Below, in pieces: positions 37,074 to 46,211 of a DNA stretch of 64,000 nucleotides. Where the stretch lies: contig FZQZ01000006.1 of the NCBI GenBank assembly GCA_900199555.1, positions 88,907 through 152,906 on the forward strand, given 5' to 3'. Positions within the stretch are counted from its first letter, which is position 1. Each line of letters starts with the position of its first letter. The notes under the pieces are model-generated. The model searched no databases. It saw only the letters and a program-made list of their open reading frames with translations, and had not been told where the DNA came from. Source of the DNA: Prevotellaceae bacterium MN60 (GTDB lineage: Bacteria > Bacteroidota > Bacteroidia > Bacteroidales > Bacteroidaceae). Made by a program: the position numbers and the translations under genes.

Positions 37074-37526
37074 ATGCGAGCTGTCATACAAAGAGTCACC
37101 CACGCCAGCGTTACAATAGAGGGTAATGTTCATAGCCAGATTGGTCAGGGATACCTGATACTACTTGGCGTTTGCGAAGAAGACACCATGGAAGACGTTG
37201 AATGGTTGGTAAAGAAGATAGCCAATTTGCGCGTCTTTGGCGATGAAAACAATGTGATGAATCGCTCGATACTCGACGTACAGGGAGAGGCACTAGTAGT
37301 AAGCCAGTTTACGCTCTTTGCCAGCTATAAGAAGGGCAATCGTCCTAGTTGGTTTCGTGCAGGCTCTCACGAGCACTCTATCCCACTCTACGAGGCCTTC
37401 TGCCAGCAACTCAGCAACCAACTAGAGAGACCAGTTGGAACAGGAGAATTTGGCGCAGATATGAAGGTTGAACTACTCAACGATGGTCCCGTAACCATCT
37501 GTATGGATACAAAGAACAAAGAATGA
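37074..37526 (+). CDS. dtd: D-aminoacyl-tRNA deacylase
   Basis: Removes D-amino acids wrongly loaded on tRNA. 150 residues, standard length. The two signature motifs are SQFTLFASYKKGNRPSW (about residues 78-94) and NDGPVTICMDT (GlyPro motif, near residues 137-147), both complete. It overlaps the next gene by 4 bp (ATGA), the first of a tightly packed operon of four genes. Confidence 0.96.
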   Translation: MRAVIQRVTHASVTIEGNVHSQIGQGYLILLGVCEEDTMEDVEWLVKKIANLRVFGDENNVMNRSILDVQGEALVVSQFTLFASYKKGNRPSWFRAGSHEHSIPLYEAFCQQLSNQLERPVGTGEFGADMKVELLNDGPVTICMDTKNKE

Positions 37527-37771
37527 AAAAATATCTCGGATATATAGAATTAGCAAGCGTTATCTTGATGCTTATCGGATGCCTAGCATATAGGTTTATG
37601 CACTATAGCTGGGCTGTATGGGTATGCATCATAGGATTGGTACTGTTTTTCCTGCAGGTCATATACAAAGCATTCAACTGGAAGGTGTATGCTAAAGATA
37701 ACTCGCGAAACATTATCTGGATGCTTGTCACCATCGTAATGTTGTTTCTAATAATGCTCATGAAAAGATGA
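37523..37771 (+). CDS. Small membrane protein of unknown function
   Basis: 82 residues with three hydrophobic segments (about 8-24, 29-46 and 58-79). It overlaps dtd by 4 bp and the MazG-type gene by 4 bp, so translational coupling makes it a real gene even without a recognised family. No catalytic motif is visible. Confidence 0.75.
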   Translation: MKKYLGYIELASVILMLIGCLAYRFMHYSWAVWVCIIGLVLFFLQVIYKAFNWKVYAKDNSRNIIWMLVTIVMLFLIMLMKR

Positions 37772-38091
37772 CTATAAAAGAGGCACAAGAGGCTGTTGAC
37801 CAATGGATTAAAACGTATGGTGTGCGCTACTTTTCCGAACTCACCAATATGGCTGTGCTGACCGAGGAGGTTGGCGAATTAGCTCGTGTGATAGCTCGTA
37901 AATACGGTGATCAGAGCTTTAAGGCTGGCGAGAAAGAAAACCTTGGTGACGAGATGGCCGACGTATTGTGGGTACTGCTCTGTTTGGCTAATCAGACGGG
38001 TATAGACCTCACAGAAGAACTGAAAAAGAATATCGCGAAGAAGACAGAACGCGATAAACAAAGACATATTCAAAACGAAAAACTCAAATGA
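37768..38091 (+). CDS. MazG-type nucleotide pyrophosphohydrolase
   Basis: 107 residues, all-alpha NTP pyrophosphohydrolase fold. The metal-binding pattern is TEEVGELARVIARKYG (EExxE) followed by ENLGDEMADVLWVLLCLAN (ExxD). It hydrolyses nucleoside triphosphates to monophosphates, probably as a house-cleaning enzyme; specificity unknown. Overlaps the upstream gene by 4 bp and precedes deoC by 24 bp. Confidence 0.88.
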   Translation: MTIKEAQEAVDQWIKTYGVRYFSELTNMAVLTEEVGELARVIARKYGDQSFKAGEKENLGDEMADVLWVLLCLANQTGIDLTEELKKNIAKKTERDKQRHIQNEKLK

Positions 38092-38115
38092 TTTTTAACT
38101 TAAAACCCTAGTATT

Positions 38116-39027
38116 ATGGCAGAAAATCACATTCATGCAGAGCTGAAGAGCAAGTATGACGAAGCTCTCAGCAAGTACAATTGCAACATCAGCGATGCTG
38201 AAGTAGCAGAAGCTGTTAAGAAGATTATTGCAGAAAAGGTTCCCCAGAACGATACAGAAGACGTGAAGCGCTTCATGTTTGGTAGTATCGAGCTGACCAC
38301 ATTGACTACACAAGACTCAGCAGAGAGTGTACTGAAATTGGTTGAAAAGGTTAACCAGTTTGCCCACGAGTATCCTGCTATGCCTCATGTAGCTACTGTT
38401 GTCACCTACCCTCGCTTTACCAAGTTGGTAAGTGAATCTCTGGAGGTAGAAGGCGTTATCCCTACTTGCGTTAGTGGTGCATTTCCCTCTTCACAGGCAC
38501 TGTTGGAGATTAAGATTGCAGAGACCGGTCTTGCCGTTCGTGATGGTGCTGAAAATGTAGATATCGTCATGCATGTTGGCGAGTTCCTGAGCGGTGATTA
38601 CGAGACTGTTTGCGATGAGATTTCAGAGCAGAAGGCAACCTGCGGCGACGTACCTATGAAGGTTATCCTTGAGACTGGCGACCTAGGTTCTTGTGCAAAC
38701 ATCAAGAAGGCTTCTATCCTTTCTATGTATGCTGGTGCTGACTATATCAAGACCTCTACTGGTAAGGAAAAGGTTAGTGCTACTCCAGAGGCAGCATACG
38801 TAATGTGTCAGGCTATCAAGGAGTACTACGATGAGACAGGTATCATGGTAGGTTTCAAGCCTGCTGGTGGTATCAACACCGTAATGGATGCCCTCACCTA
38901 CTACACTATCGTAAAGGAAGTGCTGGGCGAGAAGTGGCTTACCAACTACTATTTCCGTCTGGGTACCAGTCGTTTGGCCAACCTCTTGCTGAGCGAATTG
39001 GAAGGAAGAGAAGTGAAGTTCTTCTAA
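38116..39027 (+). CDS. deoC: Deoxyribose-phosphate aldolase
   Basis: Splits 2-deoxyribose 5-phosphate into glyceraldehyde 3-phosphate and acetaldehyde in deoxynucleoside breakdown. 303 residues, longer than the short bacterial type but close to the type found in Bacteroidetes. The Schiff-base Lys is in DYIKTSTGK (about residue 213), a catalytic Asp is in VDIVMHVGEF, and a second Lys is in VGFKPAGGI. Codon use indicates high expression. Last gene of the dtd operon. Confidence 0.95.
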   Translation: MAENHIHAELKSKYDEALSKYNCNISDAEVAEAVKKIIAEKVPQNDTEDVKRFMFGSIELTTLTTQDSAESVLKLVEKVNQFAHEYPAMPHVATVVTYPRFTKLVSESLEVEGVIPTCVSGAFPSSQALLEIKIAETGLAVRDGAENVDIVMHVGEFLSGDYETVCDEISEQKATCGDVPMKVILETGDLGSCANIKKASILSMYAGADYIKTSTGKEKVSATPEAAYVMCQAIKEYYDETGIMVGFKPAGGINTVMDALTYYTIVKEVLGEKWLTNYYFRLGTSRLANLLLSELEGREVKFF

Positions 39028-39054
39028 TCAAGAAAAGCAATACTTCTAAACAAA

Positions 39055-39083
39055 AAAGGCGACCTTCTACGAGGTCGCTTTTC
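39055..39083. terminator. Terminator after deoC
   Basis: GCGACCT pairs with AGGTCGC around TCTACG, preceded by an A run and followed by TTTTCTT. It can also serve the convergent polyprenyl synthase gene. Confidence 0.82.
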
Positions 39084-39089
39084 TTATAT

Positions 39090-40067
39090 CTAGTAGTTTC
39101 GTTGAACTACGTAATCAACGTAAGCCTTTAGAGACTCCTTGATGGCGTTTTCCTTCACATGCTGGTCAATATACTGCATACAGAGATTGCTAAACTCCTG
39201 CATACGTTTCTCCGCATATTCTATACCACCCTGCTGCTTAGTAAACTCTACCAACACTGCTATCTCATCTTGATTGATAGTACCTGCCTTTACCTTCTTG
39301 GCAAGTGTCTGCATAGACTCGTAGTTCGTCTTATTCAGGGCATAGATAACAGGCAAGGTCAGCTTACCTTCCGTCATATCATTGCCTGTGGGTTTACCTA
39401 TCTCTTTAGAGTCGAAATAATCAAATATATCATCACGAATCTGGAACATAATACCCAGATTCTGACCAAATTCACCCGCAGCCTTTACCTCTTCTTCTGA
39501 TGCACCAGCAGAGAGCGCACCAATAGCAGCACAGGCTTCAAAGAGCGCAGCCGTTTTCTGCTTAATAACCTGATAGTAAACCTCTTCCTTAATCTCCTGA
39601 TTTTGGATATTTGACAACTGAAGTATCTCTCCTGCAGCCAATGTACGACCCAGTTCTGCCAGATACTGTACAATCTGCTGATTGCCCGTATAAGACACGT
39701 GTAGTAAGGCTGTAGACAGGATATAGTCGCCCACTAAGACTGCCACCTTATTATTATAAGAAGCATTGACAGAGGCCTGTCCGCGACGCTCACCACTCTC
39801 ATCTACCACATCATCATGCACCAACGATGCCGTATGTAGCAGTTCCAAACCTACCGCAGCGTGCTGAGCTACATCCGTTACCTTACCATAGTTCTTGGCA
39901 GTAAGCAATATCAGCATCGGACGCATACGCTTTCCACCACGTTGGCGGATATGCGTCAACACTTGTGAAAGTAGACCTTCATCGTGTGTCAGACTCGAAT
40001 TGAACAACGCAATAAAGTCGTTCAAATCCTTCTCAATAGGTTGTTTGATGAGTGATAAATAATCCAT
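39090..40067 (-). CDS. Polyprenyl diphosphate synthase (trans-isoprenyl type)
   Basis: 325 residues from the ATG at 40067; an ATG at 40139 would add 24 residues running through the promoter (TAATTTTG, 40086-40093 on the minus strand). First Asp-rich motif LVHDDVVDESGERRGQ (near residue 85), second motif IRDDIFDYFDSKEIGKPTGNDMTEGK (near residue 210). It adds isopentenyl units in trans to make the side chain of menaquinone (octaprenyl or similar length), which links to the quinone-using FrdCAB nearby in function. Chain length cannot be read by eye. Divergent from polA. Confidence 0.9.
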   Translation of the reverse strand: MDYLSLIKQPIEKDLNDFIALFNSSLTHDEGLLSQVLTHIRQRGGKRMRPMLILLTAKNYGKVTDVAQHAAVGLELLHTASLVHDDVVDESGERRGQASVNASYNNKVAVLVGDYILSTALLHVSYTGNQQIVQYLAELGRTLAAGEILQLSNIQNQEIKEEVYYQVIKQKTAALFEACAAIGALSAGASEEEVKAAGEFGQNLGIMFQIRDDIFDYFDSKEIGKPTGNDMTEGKLTLPVIYALNKTNYESMQTLAKKVKAGTINQDEIAVLVEFTKQQGGIEYAEKRMQEFSNLCMQYIDQHVKENAIKESLKAYVDYVVQRNY

Positions 40068-40154
40068 TCTTATTGAATTTTGTGACAAAATTAGTGAAAA
40101 AATCGCGATATGACGAAATATTTTAGTAATTTTACGCACAAATTGAAAAATGTT

Positions 40155-42920
40155 ATGGATAAATTATTCCTTTTAGACGCTTACGCCCTCATCTATCGGT
40201 CGTATTATGCGTTCATTAAGAACCCTCGTATCAACTCAAAAGGACTCAATACGTCGGCCATTATTGGCTTTGTCAACACCCTTCAGGAAGTACTCACCAA
40301 GGAACAACCCACTCACATTGGTGTTGCTTTCGATCCTCATGGTCCCACGTTTCGTAGTGAGGCCTACCCTGCCTATAAAGCTCAACGTGAGGCAACTCCA
40401 GAGGATATCCGTAAGGCTATACCCATCATCAAAGACCTTCTCAAAGCATATCGTATCCCTATCCTTCAGGTTGATGGCTTTGAGGCAGATGATGTCATTG
40501 GTACTTTGGCAACCAAGGCTGGAGCACAAGGTATAGAGACCTACATGCTTACACCCGATAAGGACTATGGTCAGTTAGTTAGTGAACATGTCTTCATCTA
40601 TCGACCACGCCACGGAGGTGGATATGAAACCCTTGGTGTGGAAGAGGTAAAACAAAAATACGGCATTCCATCGACAACTTCAGTCATTGACTTGCTGGCC
40701 TTGATGGGTGACTCTGCCGACAACTTCCCTGGTTGTCCAGGTGTTGGTGAGAAGACTGCAGTGAAATTAATCAATGAGTTTGGTACTGTTGAAGACATGC
40801 TGTCTCGCGTGAATGAAATCAAGGGAGCACTCAAGACCAAAGTCGAAACACATATCGACGATATCAAACTCTCCAAATTCTTGGCTACCATCAAGACCGA
40901 TGTTCCCATCGAACTCAATTTGGAAGAATTGAAACTTTCCGAGCCGAACGAAGAAGAGCTAGCAAAATTGTTTGAGGAATTAGAGTTTAAGAGCCTCGCG
41001 AACAAGATTCTTAAAAAGCCTGAAAAAATAGTTAAACCTGTTAACGGACAACTCGATCTCTTTGCAGAATTTGCACCCACAAGTACAGGAAACGCAGAAT
41101 TCTCGAGTTTTGAGACGCTAAAAACAGTAGCTCACGAATACAAACTCGTTGATAATGAGGATGATTTACTTAAACTATGTGAGCTTTTTAGGACAAAAGA
41201 ATTTCTCAGTCTAGATACAGAGACCACGAGTACTGTTGCAATTGATGCCGAACTAGTAGGTTTAAGCTTCTCTGTGAAGGAACACGAAGCATTTTATGTT
41301 CCCATTCCTGCTGAGAGAGAAAAAGCACAACACATTATCGATATTTTCAAACCGCTCTATGAAGACGAGCACATTTTGAAGATTGGACAAAACTTGAAGT
41401 ATGACCTTGAGGTGTTGCGAAACTATGGTGCCGAGTTAAAAGGTCCGATGTGGGACACGATGATTGCCCACTACCTCATCCAACCCGAGTTGCGACACAA
41501 CATGGACTATATGGCAGAAATCTATCTGCACTACCAGACTGTACACATCGATAAACTCATTGGAGCGAAAGGTAAGAACCAGCGCTCTATGCGCGATCTT
41601 GATCCAAAGGATGTTTATGAGTACGCATGCGAGGATGCCGACATCACCCTGCAACTGAAAAACAAGTTGGAGCCAGAGCTGAAAGAGCACGACTGCGAGA
41701 AGCTTTTCTACGAGATAGAGATGCCCTTGATGCCTGTATTGGCAGAGATGGAGATGAATGGCGTATGCCTCGATACCGACTCATTATCAGAGACTTCCAA
41801 GCAGTTCACCCAACGCATGCTCGATATCGAACAGAAGATTTACGAGTTGGCAGGCGAACAGTTTAACATCGCCTCACCCAAACAAGTGGGCGATATCCTG
41901 TTTGGCAAGATGAAGATTATCGAAAAGCCAAAGAAGACTAAGACGGGCCAGTATGTTACCAGCGAGGATGTACTACAGCAACTACGCAACAAGCACGAGA
42001 TTGTAGGACTTATCCTTGAGCATCGAGGCCTGAAGAAACTCGTTGGCACTTACATTGATGCCCTCCCCAAGCTGATAAATCCACGTACAGGACATATCCA
42101 TACCTCTTTCAATCAGACTGTTACAGCCACGGGACGCCTATCTTCTTCAGATCCCAACCTGCAGAATATTCCTATTCGTGGCGAGGATGGCAAGGAGATT
42201 CGTAAGGCCTTCATCCCAGAGCCTGGTTGCCTCTTCTTCTCTGCTGACTATAGCCAAATTGAGCTCCGTGTGATGGCTCATCTCTCTCAAGACCCACAGA
42301 TGATAGAAGTGTTCCGCGAGGGTAAAGACCTGCATGCAGCTACTGCTGCGAATATCTACAAGAAGCCCATCGAAGAGGTTACTCGCGACGAGCGTACTAA
42401 GTCCAAGCGTGCCAACTTTGGTATCATCTATGGTATCACCGTCTTTGGCCTAGCAGAGCGCCTAGATATCCCTCGCGACGAGGCTAAGATGCTGATAGAC
42501 GGCTACTTTGCTACCTTCCCAGAGGTGCGTGACTACATGGAGAAATCCAAAGAGATAGCCCGAAAACAAGGCTATGTCACTACCCTATTCGGTCGTCGTC
42601 GCTATTTACCAGACATCAACTCTGCCAATAGTGTTGTTCGAGGCTTTGCCGAGCGAAACGCCATCAATGCCCCTATTCAGGGTACTGCTGCAGATATCAT
42701 CAAGGTAGCTATGATACATATCTTCCAGCGCTTCAAGGCAGAGGGCATCCGTTCTAAGATGATTCTCCAGGTACACGACGAACTAAACTTCTCAGTCCTT
42801 CCTGAGGAGAAAGAAAAGGTAGAGCATATCGTTCTCGAAGAGATGCAGAATGCCTTCCACATGGCTGTGCCCCTCGTGGCCGATTCCGGCTTTGGCGTCA
42901 ACTGGTTGGAGGCCCACTAA
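40155..42920 (+). CDS. polA: DNA polymerase I
   Basis: 921 residues from the ATG at 40155; the upstream ATG at 40110 would extend through AT-rich promoter-like sequence. The 5'-3' exonuclease domain (residues 1-290; AYALIYRSYYAF, FDPHGPTFR, DGFEADDVIGTLA, GDSADNFPG) is complete. The 3'-5' exonuclease domain begins with LSLDTETT (acidic residues present, so proofreading is probably active). The polymerase domain has DYSQIELRVMAHLSQD, RRYLPDINS, and QVHDELNFSV. Cytoplasmic; Okazaki fragment and repair synthesis. Confidence 0.97.
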   Translation: MDKLFLLDAYALIYRSYYAFIKNPRINSKGLNTSAIIGFVNTLQEVLTKEQPTHIGVAFDPHGPTFRSEAYPAYKAQREATPEDIRKAIPIIKDLLKAYRIPILQVDGFEADDVIGTLATKAGAQGIETYMLTPDKDYGQLVSEHVFIYRPRHGGGYETLGVEEVKQKYGIPSTTSVIDLLALMGDSADNFPGCPGVGEKTAVKLINEFGTVEDMLSRVNEIKGALKTKVETHIDDIKLSKFLATIKTDVPIELNLEELKLSEPNEEELAKLFEELEFKSLANKILKKPEKIVKPVNGQLDLFAEFAPTSTGNAEFSSFETLKTVAHEYKLVDNEDDLLKLCELFRTKEFLSLDTETTSTVAIDAELVGLSFSVKEHEAFYVPIPAEREKAQHIIDIFKPLYEDEHILKIGQNLKYDLEVLRNYGAELKGPMWDTMIAHYLIQPELRHNMDYMAEIYLHYQTVHIDKLIGAKGKNQRSMRDLDPKDVYEYACEDADITLQLKNKLEPELKEHDCEKLFYEIEMPLMPVLAEMEMNGVCLDTDSLSETSKQFTQRMLDIEQKIYELAGEQFNIASPKQVGDILFGKMKIIEKPKKTKTGQYVTSEDVLQQLRNKHEIVGLILEHRGLKKLVGTYIDALPKLINPRTGHIHTSFNQTVTATGRLSSSDPNLQNIPIRGEDGKEIRKAFIPEPGCLFFSADYSQIELRVMAHLSQDPQMIEVFREGKDLHAATAANIYKKPIEEVTRDERTKSKRANFGIIYGITVFGLAERLDIPRDEAKMLIDGYFATFPEVRDYMEKSKEIARKQGYVTTLFGRRRYLPDINSANSVVRGFAERNAINAPIQGTAADIIKVAMIHIFQRFKAEGIRSKMILQVHDELNFSVLPEEKEKVEHIVLEEMQNAFHMAVPLVADSGFGVNWLEAH

Positions 42921-42928
42921 CAGATAAT

Positions 42929-42955
42929 AATAGGAGTCGAAAAACGACTCCTATT
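42929..42955. terminator. Bidirectional terminator between polA and the trmH-type gene
   Basis: AATAGGAGTCG (42929-42939) pairs perfectly with CGACTCCTATT (42945-42955) over AAAAA, flanked by A and T runs. Confidence 0.88.
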
Positions 42956-43484
42956 TTAGTATCAGTTCCTCTGCGAACTTATAGATGATAATGCCTGTGG
43001 TTACTGAGACATTCATGGAATGCTTGGTACCCAGCTGAGGTATCTCTAAGCAGCCATCAGAGATGTCTACTACTTCCTGATGGACGCCTTTTACCTCGTT
43101 GCCCATCACTACGGCATATTTCTTTCCGTGCTCAGGGACAAAAGTCTGCAACTTGGTACTATGTTCCACCTGCTCTACTGAAAAGACGGTATAGCCATTC
43201 TTTTTCAGTTCTTCTACAGCCTCTACTGCTGATGCGAAATACTTCCAGTTAACACTATCCTCAGCGCCTAGCGCTGTCTTATGTATCTCTGTGGCAGGCG
43301 GTGTGCAACTGATGCCACACAGATAGACAGCCTCCACACGGAAGGTGTCGCAGGTGCGGAATACGCTACCCACGTTATACATCGAGCGTACATCGTCGAG
43401 TACAACTATCAGTGGCAACTTCTCAGCCTGCTGAAACTCCTCAACAGTCAGTCGTTGCATCTCTATGGTTTTAACCTTTCGCAT
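42951..43484 (-). CDS. TrmH-family (SPOUT) RNA methyltransferase
   Basis: 177 residues, only the SPOUT domain. The three TrmH motifs are seen: NVGSVFRTCD (about residues 36-45), VVMGNEVKGV (near 125-134) and IPQLGTKHSMNVSVTTGIIIYKF (148-170). It methylates a 2'-OH in tRNA or rRNA; the site is not visible. It follows mutS by 34 bp on the same strand and is probably cotranscribed. The start GTG/ATG choice is the ATG at 43484. Confidence 0.92.
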   Translation of the reverse strand: MRKVKTIEMQRLTVEEFQQAEKLPLIVVLDDVRSMYNVGSVFRTCDTFRVEAVYLCGISCTPPATEIHKTALGAEDSVNWKYFASAVEAVEELKKNGYTVFSVEQVEHSTKLQTFVPEHGKKYAVVMGNEVKGVHQEVVDISDGCLEIPQLGTKHSMNVSVTTGIIIYKFAEELILK

Positions 43485-43518
43485 GCGTATTTCTTTATCT
43501 ATTTAGCGTATTATCGCC

Positions 43519-46131
43519 TTACTTTCCTGAGACGATTTTCTTTATTTCATTCAGTTTGTTAAGCGCCTCCAATGGTGTCAGATTATTGACATCCAGACCA
43601 AGTATCTCGTCGCGCACCTGACAAAGTATAGGGTCATCCAGTTGGAAGAAAGACAGTTGCATACCCTCACGACTCTGAGCTATTTCGGCAGTAGGCTTGC
43701 CTACGGTGCCTACCTGAGCATTCTCGCTCTCCAATTCTTTCAGGATAACGTTGGCACGCTTTACGATGCTCTTAGGCATACCAGCTATCTCTGCCACATG
43801 AATACCGAAAGAGTGCTCACTACCTCCACGCATCAATTTGCGCAAGAATACCACCTTGCCATCAACCTCCTTCACGCTCACGTTATAGTTCTTGATACGT
43901 GAGAAGTTCTTCTCCATCTCGTTCAACTCATGGTAGTGCGTAGCAAAGAGCGTACGTGCCTGAGCCTTAGGATGTTCGTGCAGGTATTCTACGATAGCCC
44001 ACGCAATAGAGATACCATCGTAGGTAGAGGTGCCACGTCCCAACTCATCGAAGAGTACCAATGAGCGTGGTGTCACATTATTTAATATGTTAGACGCCTC
44101 CGTCATCTCTACCATAAAGGTAGATTCGCCCAGCGAGATATTGTCGCTAGCTCCCACACGGGTGAATATCTTGTCCACCAGACCGATTCTCGCGCTCTCT
44201 GCGGGCACAAAACTACCTATCTGCGCCAACAGTACGATGAGTGCCGTTTGACGCAACAGCGCCGATTTACCAGCCATATTTGGACCAGTAATGATGATGA
44301 TCTGCTGGCGCTCTTGGTCGAGCAATATATCATTGGGCACATAATGCTCACCCAGAGGCAGTTGTGTCTCAATCACAGGGTGGCGACCTTGCTTGATATC
44401 TATCACGTCGCTATCCTCGATGATAGGACGCACATAATGATTCTCTTCTGCAGCCTTAGCAGCACTCAACAGGCAGTCGAGATGAGCTATCACGTTGGCA
44501 TTCTGCTGTATCTGGGCGATATACTCCTGAGCTGCAACAATCAGCTCGCTGAAGAGGCGTTGTTCCAAGGACAGTATCTTATCCTCAGCACCAAGAATCT
44601 TCTCTTCGTATTCCTTCAGTTCCTGCGTGATATAGCGCTCTGCCTGAGCCAGTGTCTGCTTGCGTACCCACTCCTGTGGCACCTTATCCTTATAGGTATT
44701 TCTTACCTCCAGATAGTATCCAAAGACATTGTTATAGCCTATCTTCAGCGACGAGATGCCCGTTTCCTGAGCCTCGCGCTCCTGTATCTGCAACAGGTAG
44801 TCCTTACCACTAAAGGCTATCTGGCGCAACTCGTCGAGTTCGGCATTTACACCATCGCGTATCACCCCACCCTTCTGCACCAACTGAGGAGGATCATTCT
44901 GTATCTCTCGCTCGATACGGTCGCGCAGCACCTCACAAATGCTCAGGCGCTCCCCTACCCGCTTCAGCGATTCATTGCTTGCCTGCAGACAGGCATTCTT
45001 GATAGGTTCGATAGCTTGCAGTGCCACCTTCATCTGTACCATCTCGCGAGGCGATACGCGCCCTACAGCCACCTTAGACACAATACGTTCCAGGTCGCCG
45101 ATATGATGCAGATGTTCGTCTATGAGTGTGCGGAAATCAGGTTCGCGGAAGAAGTAGTCTACGATATCCAGACGATCGTTGATAGGCTTCTCGTCTTTCA
45201 GTGGGAATACCACCCAGCGGCGTAGCAGTCGGCTACCCATAGGCGATACCGTATGGTCTATCACGTCGAGCAACGACTTACCGTCTTCCTGCATAGTACC
45301 TATCAGCTCTAGCGAGCGTACGGTAAACTTATCCAGTCTTACATAGCGCTCTTCCTCGATGCGCGACAGAGTGGTGATATGACTAATCTGCGAGTGCAGT
45401 GTCTGTTCCAAGTATTGTAAGATGGCTCCTGCAGCGATAACGCCACATTTCAGGTGGTCTACACCAAAACCCTTGAGCGATTTCACATTGAAATGGCGAT
45501 AGAGCTTTTGCTGAGCTGTCTGCTCGGTAAACACCCACTCGTCCATCTCGAAGGTACACAAACGAGTACCAAAGTAGCGCTCAAAGTCGTGACGATGCTC
45601 ACGGTCGTATAGCACCTCCTTTGGTTGGAAGTTGCCTATCAACTTCTCCACATAGTCATAGGTGCCCTCACCCGTAAGGAATTCGCCTGTAGAGATGTCC
45701 AGAAAGGCTACTCCGCAGGCACCTTTTCCGAAGTGTACAGCAGCCAGGAAGTTGTTCTCCTTATAGTTCAGCACGGTGTCGCTCATAGCCACACCCGGTG
45801 TCACCAGTTCGGTAATACCTCGCTTCACCAACTTCTTGGTCAGCTTCGGGTCTTCCAACTGGTCGCAGATAGCTACGCGCCTGCCTGCTCTTATCAGCTT
45901 AGGCAGATAGGTATCCAGTGCATGATGAGGGAAACCAGCCATCTCGTCGCCCCTTGCTCCTGCCCCATTGTTACGATGTGTCAGTGTGATGCCCAGTATC
46001 TGGGAAGCGATGACAGCATCCTCGCAATAGGTTTCGTAGAAGTCGCCACAACGAAACAGCAACAAGGCCTCAGGGTGCTTAGCCTTGAGGTCGAAAAACT
46101 GCTTCATCATTGGGGTCAATTCCTTTGCCAT
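43519..46131 (-). CDS. mutS: DNA mismatch repair protein MutS
   Basis: 870 residues from the ATG at 46131; an ATG at 46170 lies upstream of the TACCTTTG element (46140-46147) and is rejected. Mismatch-recognition domain with [14 protein letters not shown] (Phe-x-Glu wedge), the connector, core and clamp domains, then the ATPase domain with Walker [26 protein letters not shown] (Walker B / signature) and THYHEL. The C-terminal helical tail is present. MutS sensitivity to small loops might bear on the stability of the repeat arrays nearby, an inference only. Confidence 0.97.
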   Translation of the reverse strand: MAKELTPMMKQFFDLKAKHPEALLLFRCGDFYETYCEDAVIASQILGITLTHRNNGAGARGDEMAGFPHHALDTYLPKLIRAGRRVAICDQLEDPKLTKKLVKRGITELVTPGVAMSDTVLNYKENNFLAAVHFGKGACGVAFLDISTGEFLTGEGTYDYVEKLIGNFQPKEVLYDREHRHDFERYFGTRLCTFEMDEWVFTEQTAQQKLYRHFNVKSLKGFGVDHLKCGVIAAGAILQYLEQTLHSQISHITTLSRIEEERYVRLDKFTVRSLELIGTMQEDGKSLLDVIDHTVSPMGSRLLRRWVVFPLKDEKPINDRLDIVDYFFREPDFRTLIDEHLHHIGDLERIVSKVAVGRVSPREMVQMKVALQAIEPIKNACLQASNESLKRVGERLSICEVLRDRIEREIQNDPPQLVQKGGVIRDGVNAELDELRQIAFSGKDYLLQIQEREAQETGISSLKIGYNNVFGYYLEVRNTYKDKVPQEWVRKQTLAQAERYITQELKEYEEKILGAEDKILSLEQRLFSELIVAAQEYIAQIQQNANVIAHLDCLLSAAKAAEENHYVRPIIEDSDVIDIKQGRHPVIETQLPLGEHYVPNDILLDQERQQIIIITGPNMAGKSALLRQTALIVLLAQIGSFVPAESARIGLVDKIFTRVGASDNISLGESTFMVEMTEASNILNNVTPRSLVLFDELGRGTSTYDGISIAWAIVEYLHEHPKAQARTLFATHYHELNEMEKNFSRIKNYNVSVKEVDGKVVFLRKLMRGGSEHSFGIHVAEIAGMPKSIVKRANVILKELESENAQVGTVGKPTAEIAQSREGMQLSFFQLDDPILCQVRDEILGLDVNNLTPLEALNKLNEIKKIVSGK

Positions 46132-46151
46132 AACGATTGCAAAGGTACAAA

Positions 46152-46185
46152 AAAAGAGCGAAACTGCCAAGAGTTCCGCTCTTTT
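46152..46185 (-). terminator. Terminator of the mutS-upstream side or of 46212-48248
   Basis: AAAAGAGCG (46152-46160) pairs with CGCTCTTTT (46177-46185). On the minus strand it ends transcripts of the secreted Ig-like protein gene and overlaps the mutS promoter region. Confidence 0.7.
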
Positions 46186-46211
46186 ATTATATTGAATAAA
46201 TGTTTATCTGC

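Noticed and set aside
40110..40154. Extended N-terminus of DNA polymerase I
   Set aside because: The added residues are encoded by AT-rich promoter-like DNA and homologues begin at the MDKLFLLDAYALIYR block.
44248..45225. Long plus-strand reading frame opposite mutS
   Set aside because: It is wholly inside mutS on the other strand, matches no family, and is explained by the codon bias of mutS.
46132..46170. Extended N-terminus of MutS
   Set aside because: The TACCTTTG promoter element lies within it.
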